Translations under genes and position numbers: made by a program
Shown here: piece by piece, positions 19,829-31,210 of the stretch
How positions within the stretch are numbered: position 1 is the stretch's first letter
How the letters are laid out: every line of letters starts with the position of its first letter
NCBI GenBank assembly: GCA_907163375.1
Contig: CAJQUW010003601.1
Location: 1 to 64,000 of the forward strand
Source of the DNA: Prostheceraeus crozeri
Taxonomy: Eukaryota > Platyhelminthes > Polycladida > Euryleptidae
Reading direction: 5' to 3'
DNA length: 64,000 nt
Notes under the pieces: generated by a model
Database searches by the model: none
Seen by the model: only the letters and a program-made list of their open reading frames with translations
What the model was told of the DNA's origin: nothing

Positions 19829-20683
19829 ATAATCAACAAAATTTGAATATCCTATTACTTGAAATGTGCATTACTTTCCGAAGATATCTAGAGTAAATAG
19901 AATTTGGAATTCTACTGATTTAAAATGGGTAGGCCTATTCCGACAGCATAGCGGCGTGACGACGGACCTTAAACAAATACGAGCTACTTCTAAAATACAA
20001 AGACAAGTTGCCGAAGCTGTAGGAATAAACCAGTCAACCGCTCAACGAGTCCTCTAACAGTAGAGTGCAACTGGTGACTTCACCGCAAATTATGAGAATT
20101 GTCGAGGACAGAACAAGAAATTCGACGATAGAGACATTCGCCATATTCGTCAATTGTCTGAGAAAAATCCAAAAGTGACTCAACAAATGCTTGAATGGTT
20201 TCCAGGTACCTCAAGTATTCTTCAGCTGGACAATGCCCCCTCTCATAACTCACGAAGAACCATTGCTTGCCTCGATATGCATAGCCTCAACGTCATGAAC
20301 TGTCCTGTCCAATCCCCCGATTCACCAACCCAATTGAGAATTTAAGGGGCATTGTGGAACCGAGACTCAGAGATTGCAAATCTCATTCTCGCAGCGAAAT
20401 AACATCTTCAATTGTAAAAATATGGAATCGAGATGGAGAAACTCAAGAACTGTGCCCGCCTTTGGTTGAAGATGTACCAAGACGAATAGCTTCAGTGATC
20501 GCTAACCGTCGTGGACACACTTAATATTAGTTGCTTAGAAAGCTTCTACTTTCATGTTTTCTTATCCTATACAATGTATTCTAAATAATCACGAGGTATG
20601 TTTGCTTTTATATTGATTTGAGATGTTTATACACTCAAAATTTGCAAATTTCAGGCTTGATGCAAACTTGTTGAGCCATACTG
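19829..20683 (+). mobile_element. Tc1-like transposon remnant with internal deletion
   Basis: The transposase helix-turn-helix is readable (QVAEAVGINQSTAQRVL, about 20000-20055). It is followed, after loss of the middle including the first catalytic Asp, by SSILQLDNAPSHNSRRTIAC (second Asp), NCPVQSPD and, in a shifted frame, NPIENLRGIVEPRLRD (Glu). The right end reads as CAGTATGGCTCAACAAG on the minus strand with TA at 20684-20685. The left end, TCAACAAAATTTGAATATCC, is a diverged match missing the outermost bases and starts at the tail of the preceding LINE. Confidence 0.72.
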
Positions 20684-20864
20684 TATGTTAATTTCAGAAT
20701 TAAAATCTTAGAATGAACAATGTGATCCATTTTTGGGGCCTCCCTTTATATGGCTGAACTAAAAATGCAGTCATCCCTAGCCACTAACATAAAATGTGCT
20801 AGCAGAAAATGTGCTGCTAACCCATCTCTCCCCAACCTCCCAACCAAAAATTCATTATGAAAAG

Positions 20865-21134
20865 TTACATGTACAAAAATTCTTTTAGCCTTTCACATTT
20901 AGCTCGACTATTAATCGAGGGCTTAAGCTTCCGTATAAAGATGGATTCCTTGAGTCTTAAATTTGGTTCATCGTCTGCTGTTGTTAATATCTTTATGTTA
21001 ATTTTTTTATTTTTGCATGTTATTTTGTGGTTAAAAATAGATGAGCGAGAAGTATTAAAATGCTCTCTGATGCGGATATTAAGGGGGCGAATCGTGCTGC
21101 CGATGTAGATTTGATGACATTTATCACATTTCAC
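20865..21134 (-). pseudogene. GIY-YIG endonuclease domain of the Penelope-like element
   Basis: About 89 residues. CDKCHQIYIGST carries the YIG part of the motif, and IRIREHF carries the conserved Arg, Glu and His. A downstream His-Cys pair (FNHKITC) is typical of the PLE version. The segment is separated from the RT-side frame by sequence with stops, so it is a remnant. It ends near the Tc1-like remnant. Confidence 0.8.
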
Positions 21135-21558
21135 TTCATATACAGTATTTCTTCTGAAGCATAATTTCGGATCCTTAATAGCACAATTTTTGAGTTTACA
21201 TGGTATTATTTTCTCTTCGTTTCCGTAGTATATTTCCCAGTGTTTTTGTTTTTCGGGTGAGTCTTACATTGATTCCTTCGCGTCTGAAAATGTGTTTCAT
21301 TTCTTTGTCCAATTCATCATTTATGTAATCCATTTTCAAATACATTACTTCATTATTTGTCATCGTGTTACGCCGACGTTTCTTCTTGCTTTTTGAATGT
21401 CGGATAATTGTATCAGGATAGCCATTTGCCTTGAGTGTTTCGTTGAATCTGTTTTCATGTTTACAAAAGTCAATATTAAAAGTGCATCTTTGCTTGATTC
21501 TTTCTCTTTCATTCTGGATATAATCGATTTTGGATGATAGTGGTATGCTAGAGTCATA

Positions 21559-21758
21559 GGGGCTGTTCATTAACTAAAATTCTGCCGACAGAAAATTAAA
21601 CCGATTTAATATTCTACCGGCAGAATATTCTGCCGACTTAATGAACGACGGTATAATACCGAAACCGACTGAACATTCTGCCAGTTTCGGTGCTATACCG
21701 TCGTTCATTAAGTCGGCTGAATATTCTGCCGGCAGAATATTAAATCGGTTTAATCGGC
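21559..21758. mobile_element. 200-bp palindromic MITE in the Penelope-like element
   Basis: The element is almost wholly self-complementary: AGAATATTCTGCCGACTTAA at left faces TTAAGTCGGCTGAATATTCT at right, with ATACCG/CGGTAT inner arms. ATA at 21556-21558 is repeated at 21759-21761 (3-bp target duplication). Without it the PLE protein reads KDLFVHY then DSSIPL. The outer end GGGGCTGTTCATTAA and a 3-bp duplication suggest a PIF/Harbinger-type MITE; the right end seems to lack the outermost bases. Confidence 0.78.
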
Positions 21759-21911
21759 ATAATGTACAAATAAGTCTTTTTTCGCTTCCTTTTTGAAAAA
21801 TTGTTCATTTCCATGATTCATTGTGACAGTGAAGTCCAGTAAGCTGAGTGTTTTCTCGGCATTTGGTAATTCAATTTCGAATATTATTGCGGGATGTTGA
21901 TTGTTCATAAT

Positions 21912-22256
21912 TGTTGTTGTAGCGCAGGTTAAAAAGCAAAACAATGCGAATAACTGTTTAATTGTATTTGAGTCAGATGTATAGTTGGCAAAGATACAGA
22001 CGTGATAAGTGCGTTGTGATTTGAAAAGTTTCTGACACATTAAATTTATACCGAGAGGATGCATGTTCACTAAAACAACTTTTGCATTAGCAAAACACAG
22101 CGCTGCAGAATAAACTGACACTTCACGATACGATACAATTATAGCGATATCAAACATGGGAAGTTACTTACTAACTTATTCAGTAGTACCAATAACTATG
22201 CCAACTTATACAGGGAACAAAAGAAAAGAATATTTGAGTGCCATCTATACTCAACA
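21912..22256 (-). repeat. Copia LTR (3' LTR of the leftward element)
   Basis: 345 bases, beginning TGTTGTTGTAGCGCAGG and ending CTATACTCAACA on the plus strand, the TG...CA ends of LTRs. A short leftward open frame here (starting MFDIAIIVSY) is LTR sequence, not a gene. Confidence 0.92.
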
Positions 22257-22285
22257 CTCCTTCTCACTCAAAATATGAACTATAC

Positions 22286-25200
22286 TTATATTTCATTAAT
22301 TGTACGAAGACCAAGAGAATTACGCAATCTCAAAAAGGTGTCTTTTGGAAGTGGCTTTGTAAAAATGTCTGCTGTCATTTCTTGAGACGAACAGTACTCA
22401 AGTTTTATTACACGATTTTCAATACAATCACGAGTGTAATGATACCTCAAAGCAATGTGCTTTACTTTAGGATTTTCACCAGGACTTGCCAAAGAAATGG
22501 CGATCGCTGCTTTATTGTCTTCATAGACAATCGTAGGTTCTGTTTGAGGACAATTAAGGTCAGTAAATAAACGACGAGTCCACACTATCGTCTTCGCAGC
22601 CTCACACAATGAAACGTATTCTGCCTCAGCAGTAGAAAGAGCGGTAATAGACTGTTTTTGACACAACCAAGAAATTGGACATTTACCATCAAACAAAACA
22701 TGGCCAGAAGTGGACTTGCGATCTTGCAAATCACCAGCAAAGTCTGCGTCACAAAAAACAACAATAATATTGCCAATACACTCCTTCTCAAACTTGATTC
22801 CAAGTTTTAAAGTACCTTTCAGGTAGGACAAGACACGTTTCACAGCTTTCCAATGAACTTCACTGGGATCTTTAGAAAACTGAGCCAACTTGTGAACAGC
22901 AAAACACAAATCAGGTCTAGTAAAATTGCTCAAATACAAAAGACAACCGATTGCTGACTGGTAAATAAAAGGATCAAATTTCTTGTCACCTTCAGTGCGC
23001 TTTACAAGTACACTACCCGTTTCCATGGGAGTAGAAACAGGAAAAGAATCATCCATGCGAAACTTTTTCACAACGTTTTCAGCGTATCTATCTTGCACAA
23101 GTAAAATAGAATTTGGGTGATGCACAATACGCACTCCGAGAAAATATCGCAAAGGCCCAATATACTTAACATCAAAACGGTCAAGAAATAATTTATGTGC
23201 ATGTTTGATAACATTTTCGGACGTTGCTGCTAAAATCATGTCGTCAGCATAAACAGCCAACATAACACGTTCGCTATCAATGATACCTTCATAAACACAA
23301 GGATCATTCTCAGAGCAGTTCAGTCCCATATCCAGTAACTGATCTTTCAAAACAAAATTCCAACACCTTGGAGACTGTTTCAACCCATACAACGAACAAC
23401 TCAATTTGCACACAAGATTTTCTTTTCCCTCGACAATGTAACCCTCAGGTTGTTTCATAAATATTGTCTCATCTAACTTGCCATTAAGAAACGCAGTTTC
23501 AACATCAAATTGGTGCAATAACATCCCACGATTTACGGCAATAGAAATTGAACATCTAATGCTGTCATGACGTACAACAGGAGCAAAGGTCTCTAAATAA
23601 TCAGTTTCGTATTTCTGAGAAAAACCTTTAGCAACAAGTCTAGCCTTAAAACGACAAGCTTCACCAGATTCGTCTGTCTTCGTTCTAAAAACCCAACGAT
23701 TACTAACAACATTTCGTCCTGCAGGCAATTCACACAAAGTCCAAGCATTAGTGAATTATATTCTTTATCAGTTGCATCTTTCCACTTATTTTTAAGTTGA
23801 GAATTCATAGCATCCTCCCATGACTTAGGGTCATCAACACAAAATTCTTCGGCAGAGAACGCATCAAAACCATAGCGTTCTGGAGGAATAGAAAAAGTGG
23901 AACGAGACGAGCGCCGGGTTTCTGTGGCAGACTCGGGTACATCAGGACCGCTCAGCATCTCAGAATTAATTTCAGAACTTTCAGGCGTTGGCTCACTGTC
24001 TCGAGAATCAGATATTACTCGAAAAATGCCAGGATCAGTGTCAACAGGGTCTGTACTAGATTCAGTCAACCGCCTTGCGGGAAATTTCACACGACCCATT
24101 GTGACCTCATCGAACACCACATCACGGCGTTCAATAACCTTTTGGCGTTCAACATGCCATAAACGATAGCCTTTCGAGGCCGGGCTGTAACCCAAAAATA
24201 TACATTGATCTGCCTTAGCATCAAACTTACGCCGCTGATTAGATGGGATGTGAGCAAAGGCTACACAGCCGAAAACACGCAAATGACGAACAGACGGCTT
24301 ACGACCAAAAAATGCTTCGTAAGGGGTCATACCAGTACTTAATGCACGAGTTGGGCATCTATTTCGTACATAACAGGCAGTACAAACTGCCTCCGCCCAA
24401 AAAGACTTTGGTAAATTACATGCACAGAGTAGGGTTCTCGCTCGTTCAACTAGGGTGCGATTCATGCGCTCAGCTACGCCATATTTTGTGGTTTTGCCTC
24501 AGGAATAGCTAACTCACGACGAATTCCTCGTTCTTCTAGAAAAGAAGAAAATTCACGAGACAAAAATTCGCTACCGCAATCTGACCTCAATGCCTTTACT
24601 TTTCTCTCCTTCTGAGTCTCTAACTCAGTCACGAGCTTTTTGAAGGCTGAAAAACTGTCAGACTTATTTGCTAAAAAACGCACCCAACAATAACGAGTAC
24701 AGTCGTCGACTATAACCATTACAAAACGACGACCCACAAGTGACGTTACTTCCATTGGACCCATCAGATCCACGTGTAACAAATCTAACAAACCATCAGC
24801 ACAAGTACTAGATTCCTTTGGAAAGGGTAACGTATGGCTTTTTCCCTTAGCACAATCATCACAAAATGCTTTGTCGTTACGATCATCACTAATACTCAAA
24901 TCACTTACAGCAGCACTAGTTAGTAAATTTCGCAATGATGACTGATTTATGTGCGCAAAACGTTTATGCCATGTTTCAAATGAGACTGAAAAACATTCGG
25001 TTTTCACATCATGTACAATAGAATCACTATTATCAGCATCATTTAAGTAAACTTTCGAATGAAGTGAGCAATCAACTTTATACAATTTATCGAACAACTT
25101 TCCAGATAAAACAGTATTACCCGTTTTATTCAAAACTTTCATACCGCCACTATCAAACAAAATTGAGTAACCACGTTTTGTCGTTTGGGAAACTGACATT

Positions 25201-25454
25201 AACGTACATCGCAGTTCAGGTACATATATACAATTGACCAGTATGATAATTTTGTCTTGACCATCATCAGTTTCAATAACCATTTTGACAGAACCTGAAC
25301 CAACAGCTTTGAGCCGATCTTTATTTCCTAACTGAACAAAATTACGAGAATCAACCTCAAAGGGCTGATAATCATCATCAAAAGACTCAAAAACTGGTGA
25401 CATATGTCTAGTAGCACCCGAATCTGCTAAAACGGTAGAAAGATCACATTTCAC
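22286..25454 (-). pseudogene. Copia pol region: protease, integrase, RT, RNase H (fossil)
   Basis: In order of transcription: aspartic protease VLADSGATRHMS (about 25430), GAG-pre-integrase zinc-binding HKRFAHINQSSLRNL and CDDCAKGKSH, integrase core with LHVDLMGPM and SDCGSEFLSREF and later Glu, integrase C-terminal region RRKFDAKADQCIFLGY, RT opening NRWVFRTKTDESGEACRFKA, RT active site VYADDMILAA (about 23240), RNase H with CDADFAGDLQDRKSTSGHV and ALSTAEAEYVSL, and the Copia-typical ending ADIFTKPLPKDTF. The domain order protease-integrase-RT marks Copia rather than Gypsy. The region is broken in about two or three places. Confidence 0.92.
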
Positions 25455-26350
25455 ATCAGTTGTGAATAAACACTTAGCAAGAAGGAAGAATCACTCTCAT
25501 GCTGTACAGTGACCGCAGAATCGGGTTTTCTTCGAGGACACACACCCGCTCTGTGACCAAGTTCTTTGCACTTGAAACACCGCACCAATTTTGAATGATC
25601 ACTGATACACTGCTGCGACGTCGAATTACCGCGACGGTTCCAATTCGATCGTTGACGTTGATTGAATTTCACATTGAGCGCTTGACGATCATGATTGTCA
25701 GGAGCTGGAATTTTCTGCTTCGATGAACCATTCATTCGATACCAATCAGCTGCTTTTTGCATCAGGAGAGACATGTTTAAGTCCTTACCAAGAACAAAGT
25801 TCATCATGTTCTTAAATTCTTTCCAAGATGGTGGAAGCGAATTTAAAGTCTCGATGCACTGTTCCATCTCGTCGATGGGATTACCACTCATCGCATATTG
25901 TTGATACAGTCTCAGACGTTCCTTTAACCACTTCTCCGGGTCAGTGCGATCCTTCAAAACAAGAGAATCAAGCTGCGCACGAACAGAAACGCGATGGCTG
26001 TGAGTCTGCGTTTGAAAATGAGTGACGAGATCAACCCATAACTTTCTAGGGTCATCAGGAAAACCATCCCACAAATAAAACAGTTCACCACTAATTCCAG
26101 TGACGAGAATCTTGATGGCTCTCTTCACTTTATCGTTGAACGTAGAAATCTGTTTTTCTCTGACTCTGACATCAGCCGCATTTGACCCGTCAGCAAGAAG
26201 GGCAATGGGCAACGGTTTCTTCTCGGTACCAGTGCCAACTACTTCCCATAAGTCGTCCGCCAATAGAAGGGCTTGCATATGCATTTTCCATCCTCGCCAA
26301 GACTCGAATCTGTCTTTGAGTAAGGGTAACTTCGCCGATGCTGCCTCCAT
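25451..26350 (-). CDS. Copia gag (fossil)
   Basis: 299 residues with a Copia-type gag (UBN2-like) core: FESWRGWKMHMQALLLADDL at the start, then LWVDLVTHFQTQTHSHR and PPSWKEFKNMMNF. A single CCHC zinc knuckle CFKCKELGHRAGVC lies near residues 260-273. Gag ends where the protease frame begins, with a few bases of overlap, as seen in elements that use separate or frameshifted gag and pol. This part looks whole. Confidence 0.85.
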   Translation of the reverse strand: MEAASAKLPLLKDRFESWRGWKMHMQALLLADDLWEVVGTGTEKKPLPIALLADGSNAADVRVREKQISTFNDKVKRAIKILVTGISGELFYLWDGFPDDPRKLWVDLVTHFQTQTHSHRVSVRAQLDSLVLKDRTDPEKWLKERLRLYQQYAMSGNPIDEMEQCIETLNSLPPSWKEFKNMMNFVLGKDLNMSLLMQKAADWYRMNGSSKQKIPAPDNHDRQALNVKFNQRQRSNWNRRGNSTSQQCISDHSKLVRCFKCKELGHRAGVCPRRKPDSAVTVQHESDSSFLLSVYSQLM

Positions 26351-26493
26351 TACAACACTGAATCCACAGCTGGAGACACCAAGGTCACAACGACGAACGC
26401 GAGGTAAAATTCAATGTCAGATGCACGACGACAATAATGAGTTACAGTTATTCACAATAACACGCAGTTGAGACGTCGTCTGGGCCCATAACC

Positions 26494-26851
26494 TGTTGTT
26501 GTAGCGCAGGTTAAAAAGCAAAACAATGCGAATAACTGTTTAATTGCATTTGAGTCAGATGTATAATTGGCAAAGATACAGACGTGATAACAGCACGTGA
26601 TACGTGGGTTGTGATTTGAAAAGTTTCTGACACATTACATTTATACCGAGAGGATGCATGTTCACTAAAACAACTTTTGCATTAGCAAAACACAGCGCTG
26701 CAGAATAAACTGACACTTCACGATACGATACAATTATAGCGATATCAAACATGGGAAGTTACTTACTAACTTATTCAGTAGTACCAATAACTATGCCAAC
26801 TTACACAGGGAGCAAAAGAAAAGAATATTTGAGTGCCATCTACACTCAACA
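26494..26851 (-). repeat. Copia LTR (5' LTR of the leftward element)
   Basis: 358 bases, same ends as the left LTR, with an extra 13 bases near 26590-26602. It is followed at right by the ATAAT target duplication. Confidence 0.92.
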
Positions 26852-26925
26852 ATAATATTTAATACTTCTGTTGCTTCCTCTCGATTTTTTTCTTTTGATT
26901 TTGACGATTGTTTCTTTGTCGTAAA

Positions 26926-27652
26926 AATCCAATGAGATGAAATCGTTTTCATGCTTCTATAAACCAAAGAATTTTAACAGCAAACATGAAGGTGCGACAG
27001 ATGAGCGAACAATCTAACTGGTATAAGGAGCATCTAAATGTGACATGCTTCTATGCAACACAGACTACCTTATTAAAGTACTTATTAATCATAGAGATCA
27101 GTAGCAAATAAAGTACTTCATTTGTGTTGTAGCATACATCCAGATTTAACGTACAGGGGCTGTTTCTCATCTCAACTCATTGCTTGCTTGAGAGTATGAT
27201 TTCTATTGTAGACTACTATTATTTGTGTTTAATTCATGACTATAAATTGTGATCAACAATTATAAATTCATAATTCATGCGAATATATTTTCGAAAAAAC
27301 AAAACTTGTAATCGCATGACAGTTGAATTTTCGCGAGCTTTCGACCGCCGTCTGCTGTCTTAATCATGCAAAGTGAATTTTGCGTGTATAAACTGAATAT
27401 CGGTCGAAAGCTCGCAAAAATTCAACTGTTTTACGATTACAGTGGTGTCTTTTTCGAAAATATAGTTGCCTGAATGAGCATCCCACTTGGAAATAGTATA
27501 TTTGGCTAAATTATAAATTCACGCATATTTTTGCATGTAGAGTATGATTATTCCTGAGATCATAAAATTGTCTCATTTTTGAAGACATAAGCGTCAAATT
27601 TTGACGTTTCTTTTTTTCAGCAATTCTTCCTTCTATCAAGACATTGAACATT
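26926..27652. repeat. 725-bp duplicated sequence, copy A, with internal fold-back
   Basis: From ATCCAATGAGATG to CAAGACATTGAAC this segment matches 31211-31932 with only about five differences. It contains an imperfect inverted repeat (arms 27281-27347 and 27401-27465, around GCGAGCTTTCGACCG and its complement). Copy A lies between the Penelope-like remnant and an RTE fragment. No terminal inverted repeats or clear target duplication were found at its edges, so the mechanism of copying is open. Confidence 0.85.
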
Positions 27653-28175
27653 GCTCTGGCATGGCAAACATTCGGAAGAGGCGGTGCAATTTTTGAAAGC
27701 GACCTCCCATTGTGCCTAAAAAAAAGAAAAGCCTTCGACCAATGCATTCTCCCGACATTGATCTCTAGTAGCGAGAATTGGAAAATGACAAAGAATCGAC
27801 GAAAGAAACTGAGTACAACACAACGAGAGCAATATTAAAAATTTCGAGAAGAGACAAGATGAGGAACACCTGGATAAGAGAAAAAACAGAGTCAAAGACG
27901 AGCTGAGGGAAGCAACCAGACAAGAATAGAGATGGGCAGAATATCTGGCGCGGCAGCGGGATGGACGTTGAACGAGAGAGGGGACGCAATGGTACCTCAG
28001 ACAAGGAGTGAGACAGAGGGGAAGACAGAACACTCGCTGGATGGACGACATCAGGACAGTGGGAGGAGCCAACTGAATATAAGCGCCCGCCACGATAGGG
28101 TAACCTTGAAAGTTCATATGGAGGCATTCATCCAACAGTGGATCGAAAACGGCTGAAGAAGAAAAATAAATAAAA
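27640..28175 (+). mobile_element. RTE-type LINE, 3' fragment
   Basis: The C-terminal end of an RTE reverse transcriptase is readable with frame changes: LAWQTFGRGGAIFESDLPLC, KAFDQCILPTLISSSENWKM, then in another frame LRITRRDKMRNTWIREKTKV-like sequence and RQNTRWMDDIRTVGG. These match the RTE pattern ending in R-x-RPx-RWxDDI. The 3' end is A-rich (AAGAAAAATAAATAAAAAG) at about 28155-28175. It is truncated at the 5' side by the duplicated 725-bp sequence. Confidence 0.75.
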
Positions 28176-28179
28176 AGCA

Positions 28180-29391
28180 GCAATCTTGAAGAAAGAGCCT
28201 TGGGAGCAGTCTGCATGTGTTATGTATTTTAAATCTAGCCTATCCTGCTTGTGGAGCATCTAAATTTGCTGACATAGAGATCAAATTGACTTCTCAGCCG
28301 CAACATTGTCCAGTGCAAAGCTATGCATAGCCAAAATGCGAAAAATAAACTGCTAGTGTATGTTCTGTTGTTACCAGCGAACCGATGATGACTGCTGTGA
28401 TGAAAAGGACGATTTTCAAAAATTTGACTAAGTTTTTTCTTATTTTTGCCGACATATTTGTAAGACAAAGAGAGTTGAACTGCTAACTGCAACAATTGGT
28501 TGTCAATGTGCCTATCCTACATACGGTGTTACAGACGCTTCGGAAATTGATATCTTACCATAGCCGGACGATGCTCCAGAGTCTTGTACGGCGACAAATA
28601 ATATGATATTTGTTAAGATTGTCAAATATAGAAATATTCTCATGCTTAATCGTAGCAACCAGAGTCAGGAGTGCAGCTGAATGTCATCGCCGAGGAAGTG
28701 ATCAGCACATCATGATACTTATTTCTATATGAATATGTATGACATATATTCCATCAATCATGCATGTCCGAACATTATTGTATTGTTCTGCAGGATTTCA
28801 ATGAATTTTACTGGCGTAGAAAGTCTTGTATGATGAATTAGAGCCACGCATCTCACTGTTCTTGGAAAAATATTTCATTCAACATCAATGATTCAGAATA
28901 TTATTTTGGTAACTTCAATCCGACCTTCATGCTAATCAAACAGACAAGACAATGTAAGAAATGATGGAAAATTTTGTAGCGAAGGATAATTAAGACATTT
29001 TTTAATCCCGGCGCCGCTGGTCTACGTACCTTTAGACGCAGGGCAGGGCCTCAAGCGAACATCAGACATGCACCAAAGTCACACGTGCGTGTGTTACAGG
29101 ACGAAGACAAATAACTCCATCCTTGACGCATTATATATGAACACAACTTTTAGAAAATATGGTCTGAAAGTGAACACTCAATTAATGAGTTGGCAGTCAC
29201 GACGAATATGATCAGATCATTAATAATTACAGATGACGTGTAGGTCAACATCATCTGAGTCATGTTTTCGGCTTCGTGCCACCGCCCAGACCATTTTTTA
29301 ATTATGAAGAATTATCACTGAATGAAATAGACATAATACAGTCATGGGAAGGTAGCTTCCACTTATAGTTTTCAGATGTAACGGACTTATA
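28180..29391. other. Noncoding stretch, nothing recognised
   Basis: No convincing coding sequence, RNA gene or element end was seen. Confidence 0.5.
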
Positions 29392-30906
29392 CAGTTCGTT
29401 TCATAAAAAGTGGATCATGCTAAAATTTGACTAAATAAAACATAAGTATGATACAGAAAGCATTTTTCATGTTTATTCATGTCCCTAATATATTTAAATG
29501 TCCTTATATAATCTGATAAGCTATGATACAGTAACGGTTCTTAAGAAGCTAATATTTTGTGGCCCTACCCTTATTGTCAATGACATTACCAATTCGTCTA
29601 GGCATTGATTCGATGATATCGTTGATTTTTGACTGATCTAACTTTCTCCACTCTCTTTTTAACAGTGACGTAAGTTGTGATACGCCATCTGTAGGTAGCA
29701 GTGAACGACGAACGTTACGTTTTAGAAACTCCATACATTTTCTATGGGATTCAGATCAGGAGAACGAGCTGGCTAAGATAATGTCCTAAGCCCTAATTGA
29801 GACTTGCATAAGTTGACTCTACTACTCCTGTGACACGTAGCATTATCATCCATAAATAACCAAGTTGATCTGTTATTTGGCCAATGTTCATTCGTAAAAC
29901 ATTCACGTGGTGGTCACATAGATAAGACCATCACTATCCTTCAGACGGACTGATGCCTCATCAGACCAGACAACCCGATCCCATTGATTTCGCCAGTGAC
30001 AATGACTCATTGCCCATCTGAGACGTCTTTTTGTATGCTGATCTGATAATTCAATCTGAGAGGGCCTCTTACACCTCTTGAAATTCGACTCAATAAGTCT
30101 TCTACGAATAGTGGACTTAGAAATAGACGAGACTAGTGCAGCCATCTCAGTTAACGAGAGACTTGGATCAACTTTAACAAATCTCAAAATTAGGCGGTCT
30201 CTACGTTTGGATGTTTTGCGTGGACGGCCAGAGCCCTCTTTACGACAGAGTCGAAAATCATCATTATGCCATCGATGCACATTTGTGTAAGGGACATTTA
30301 GTCGCTTGCTTGTAGCTCGCAAAGAAAACCCTCGTTCTAGCAAGGCTGACACTTTGCCTTTTGTGAATGCGATCTCGTTATTGTTCATTTGTGTTTTGTA
30401 TTGTTTTCAACCGGTAAGAGATAGATTGCTTACAGCTTCTTTCTAGCTGAAAGCAATCAGGAGTGCTGCCAACACCACCGCAACGAAGTCAGGAAGCTAT
30501 CGAAAATGAAGTCCAGTTAATCACATGTAGCAGTTACATTATTGTTGATGAATAATGGTGCTATACTGGCTCTGATTGACCAATTTTCTTTATTTTTGTT
30601 TTGCTTGATAGCTTTTAGCTTGTAGAACAGCATATTACATAACAAAGGAAACAAATGTAATTTTATAAGAGTGAGGTATGATTTTGTGTAACAGTGCTAA
30701 ATGAAGATCAAATTATCTACTACTTTTTTTATCTATAACAGGAAAACAACTCAATATTCATGCTTGAAATTTCCAACAATGATATTAGTAAGCACAACTG
30801 ACGTATCTTCCAAATTTCAGAGAAATTCGTTAAAGTTTGGCGGAGTTAGACAAAGTTGAAGTTAAGGCGATGTTTAAGGGTGATCCATTTTTTATGAAAC
30901 AATCTG
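29392..30906 (-). mobile_element. Tc1-like transposon with both ends, transposase deleted
   Basis: The ends are inverted: CAGTTCGTTTCATAAAAAGT at left and, on the minus strand, CAGATTGTTTCATAAAAAAT at right. TA flanks both sides (29390-29391 and 30907-30908). Total length is 1,515 bp, normal for Tc1. The leftward transposase opens at 30388 (MNNNEIAFTKGKVSALLERG) with a paired HTH region, a GRPRKT AT-hook-like linker and WSDEASVRLKDSDG (first Asp). The region before the second Asp is shortened by about 45 codons. LFMDDNATCH and SPDLNPIENVW, with an in-frame stop between them, and the tail at 29549-29734 follow. It looks inactive. Confidence 0.9.
29903..30388 (-). pseudogene. Tc1-like transposase, N-terminal part
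   Basis: 161 residues: two helix-turn-helix units (SLRATSKRLNVPYTNVHRWH and LTEMAALVSSISKSTIRRRL), a GRPRKTSKRRD basic linker between them, and the first catalytic Asp in VVWSDEASVRL. The frame then ends at the deletion that removes the segment before the second Asp. Its start ATG lies about 520 bases from the right inverted repeat. Confidence 0.85.
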
Positions 30907-30909
30907 TAT

Positions 30910-31210
30910 TAACGGAGCCCACCAGTGCATTTAGACAGACTCTTACAGTGTAGTTTCCTGCAACATGGCACTAAATTTATAAAATATTTCATTTATTTAT
31001 AATATCATTACTATTATGTAATAAAATATAAGTACATTTGAGTTTGATTTTGGTTCGCTATGGTTTGCATTCTGCTGCTGTATTTGCCCTGGAAAAGTGG
31101 ATGGCTACTTAAAAGGTCACTTATTGACATCTGGTTTTCCCAAGCCTTTTTATAGACGTCATGAAGAACTAATTATGGAACAGCTTCAAACGAAAGACGA
31201 CAGTTTGCTA
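30910..31210. other. Noncoding stretch with a short open frame, unassigned
   Basis: A plus-strand open frame starts at 31097 and runs into copy B of the duplicated sequence (to 31300). Its 67 residues (KGHLLTSGFPKPFYRRHEEL, then EQLQTKDDSLLSNE) have reasonable composition but match no family I know. Nothing else was seen. Confidence 0.3.

Larger units (their letters stand above)
21907..26856 (-). mobile_element. Copia-type LTR retrotransposon (fossil), 5-bp TSD ATAAT
   Basis: Leftward element bounded by LTRs at 21912-22256 and 26494-26851, with ATAAT on both sides (21907-21911 and 26852-26856). Inside lie gag (right) and pol in the Copia order protease, integrase, reverse transcriptase, RNase H. 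The bases next to the right LTR (minus strand GGTTATGGGCCCAGACG) fit a primer-binding site, and GAGAAGGAG before the left LTR fits a polypurine tract. The LTRs differ at about seven positions plus one 13-base indel, roughly 2%, so the insertion is fairly young. It is broken, with about two or three breaks. It sits in the Penelope-like element. Confidence 0.93.
20686..26927 (-). mobile_element. Penelope-like element remnant (RT end plus GIY-YIG), nested insertions
   Basis: Leftward element. From the right: an RT palm/thumb segment (EEATEVLNIMNNQHPAIIFE, about 26900 and, beyond the Copia insert, 21911 down to 21760), then LSLLDFTVTMN and KKDLFVHY. Beyond the 200-bp MITE come DSSIPLSSKIDYIQNERERI, NRFNETLKANGYPD and the linker RREGINVRLTRKTKTLGNIL (21200-21570). 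Last is a GIY-YIG endonuclease (20865-21134: KCDKCHQIYIGSTIRPLNIR, REHF). CCHH-type linker plus GIY-YIG is diagnostic of Penelope-like elements. The 5' half of RT is absent: the right boundary is the duplicated 725-bp sequence. Frame changes exist near 21140-21200. Both insertions have clean target duplications. Confidence 0.82.

Noticed and set aside
20690-20760. TGATCCATTTTTGGGGCCTC near 20717 resembling the end of the Tc1 element at 30.9 kb
   Set aside because: Similarity stops after about 12 bases and no partner end was found, so it is not called an element.
21750-22157. Leftward open frame starting MFDIAIIVSYREV, also present at 26555-26752
   Set aside because: Both copies are LTR sequence; the tail of the first is the Penelope-like RT segment read through the LTR edge, not one gene.
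27716-28216. 166-residue leftward frame
   Set aside because: Antisense of the RTE fragment; composition is Leu/Ser-rich and it has no motif.
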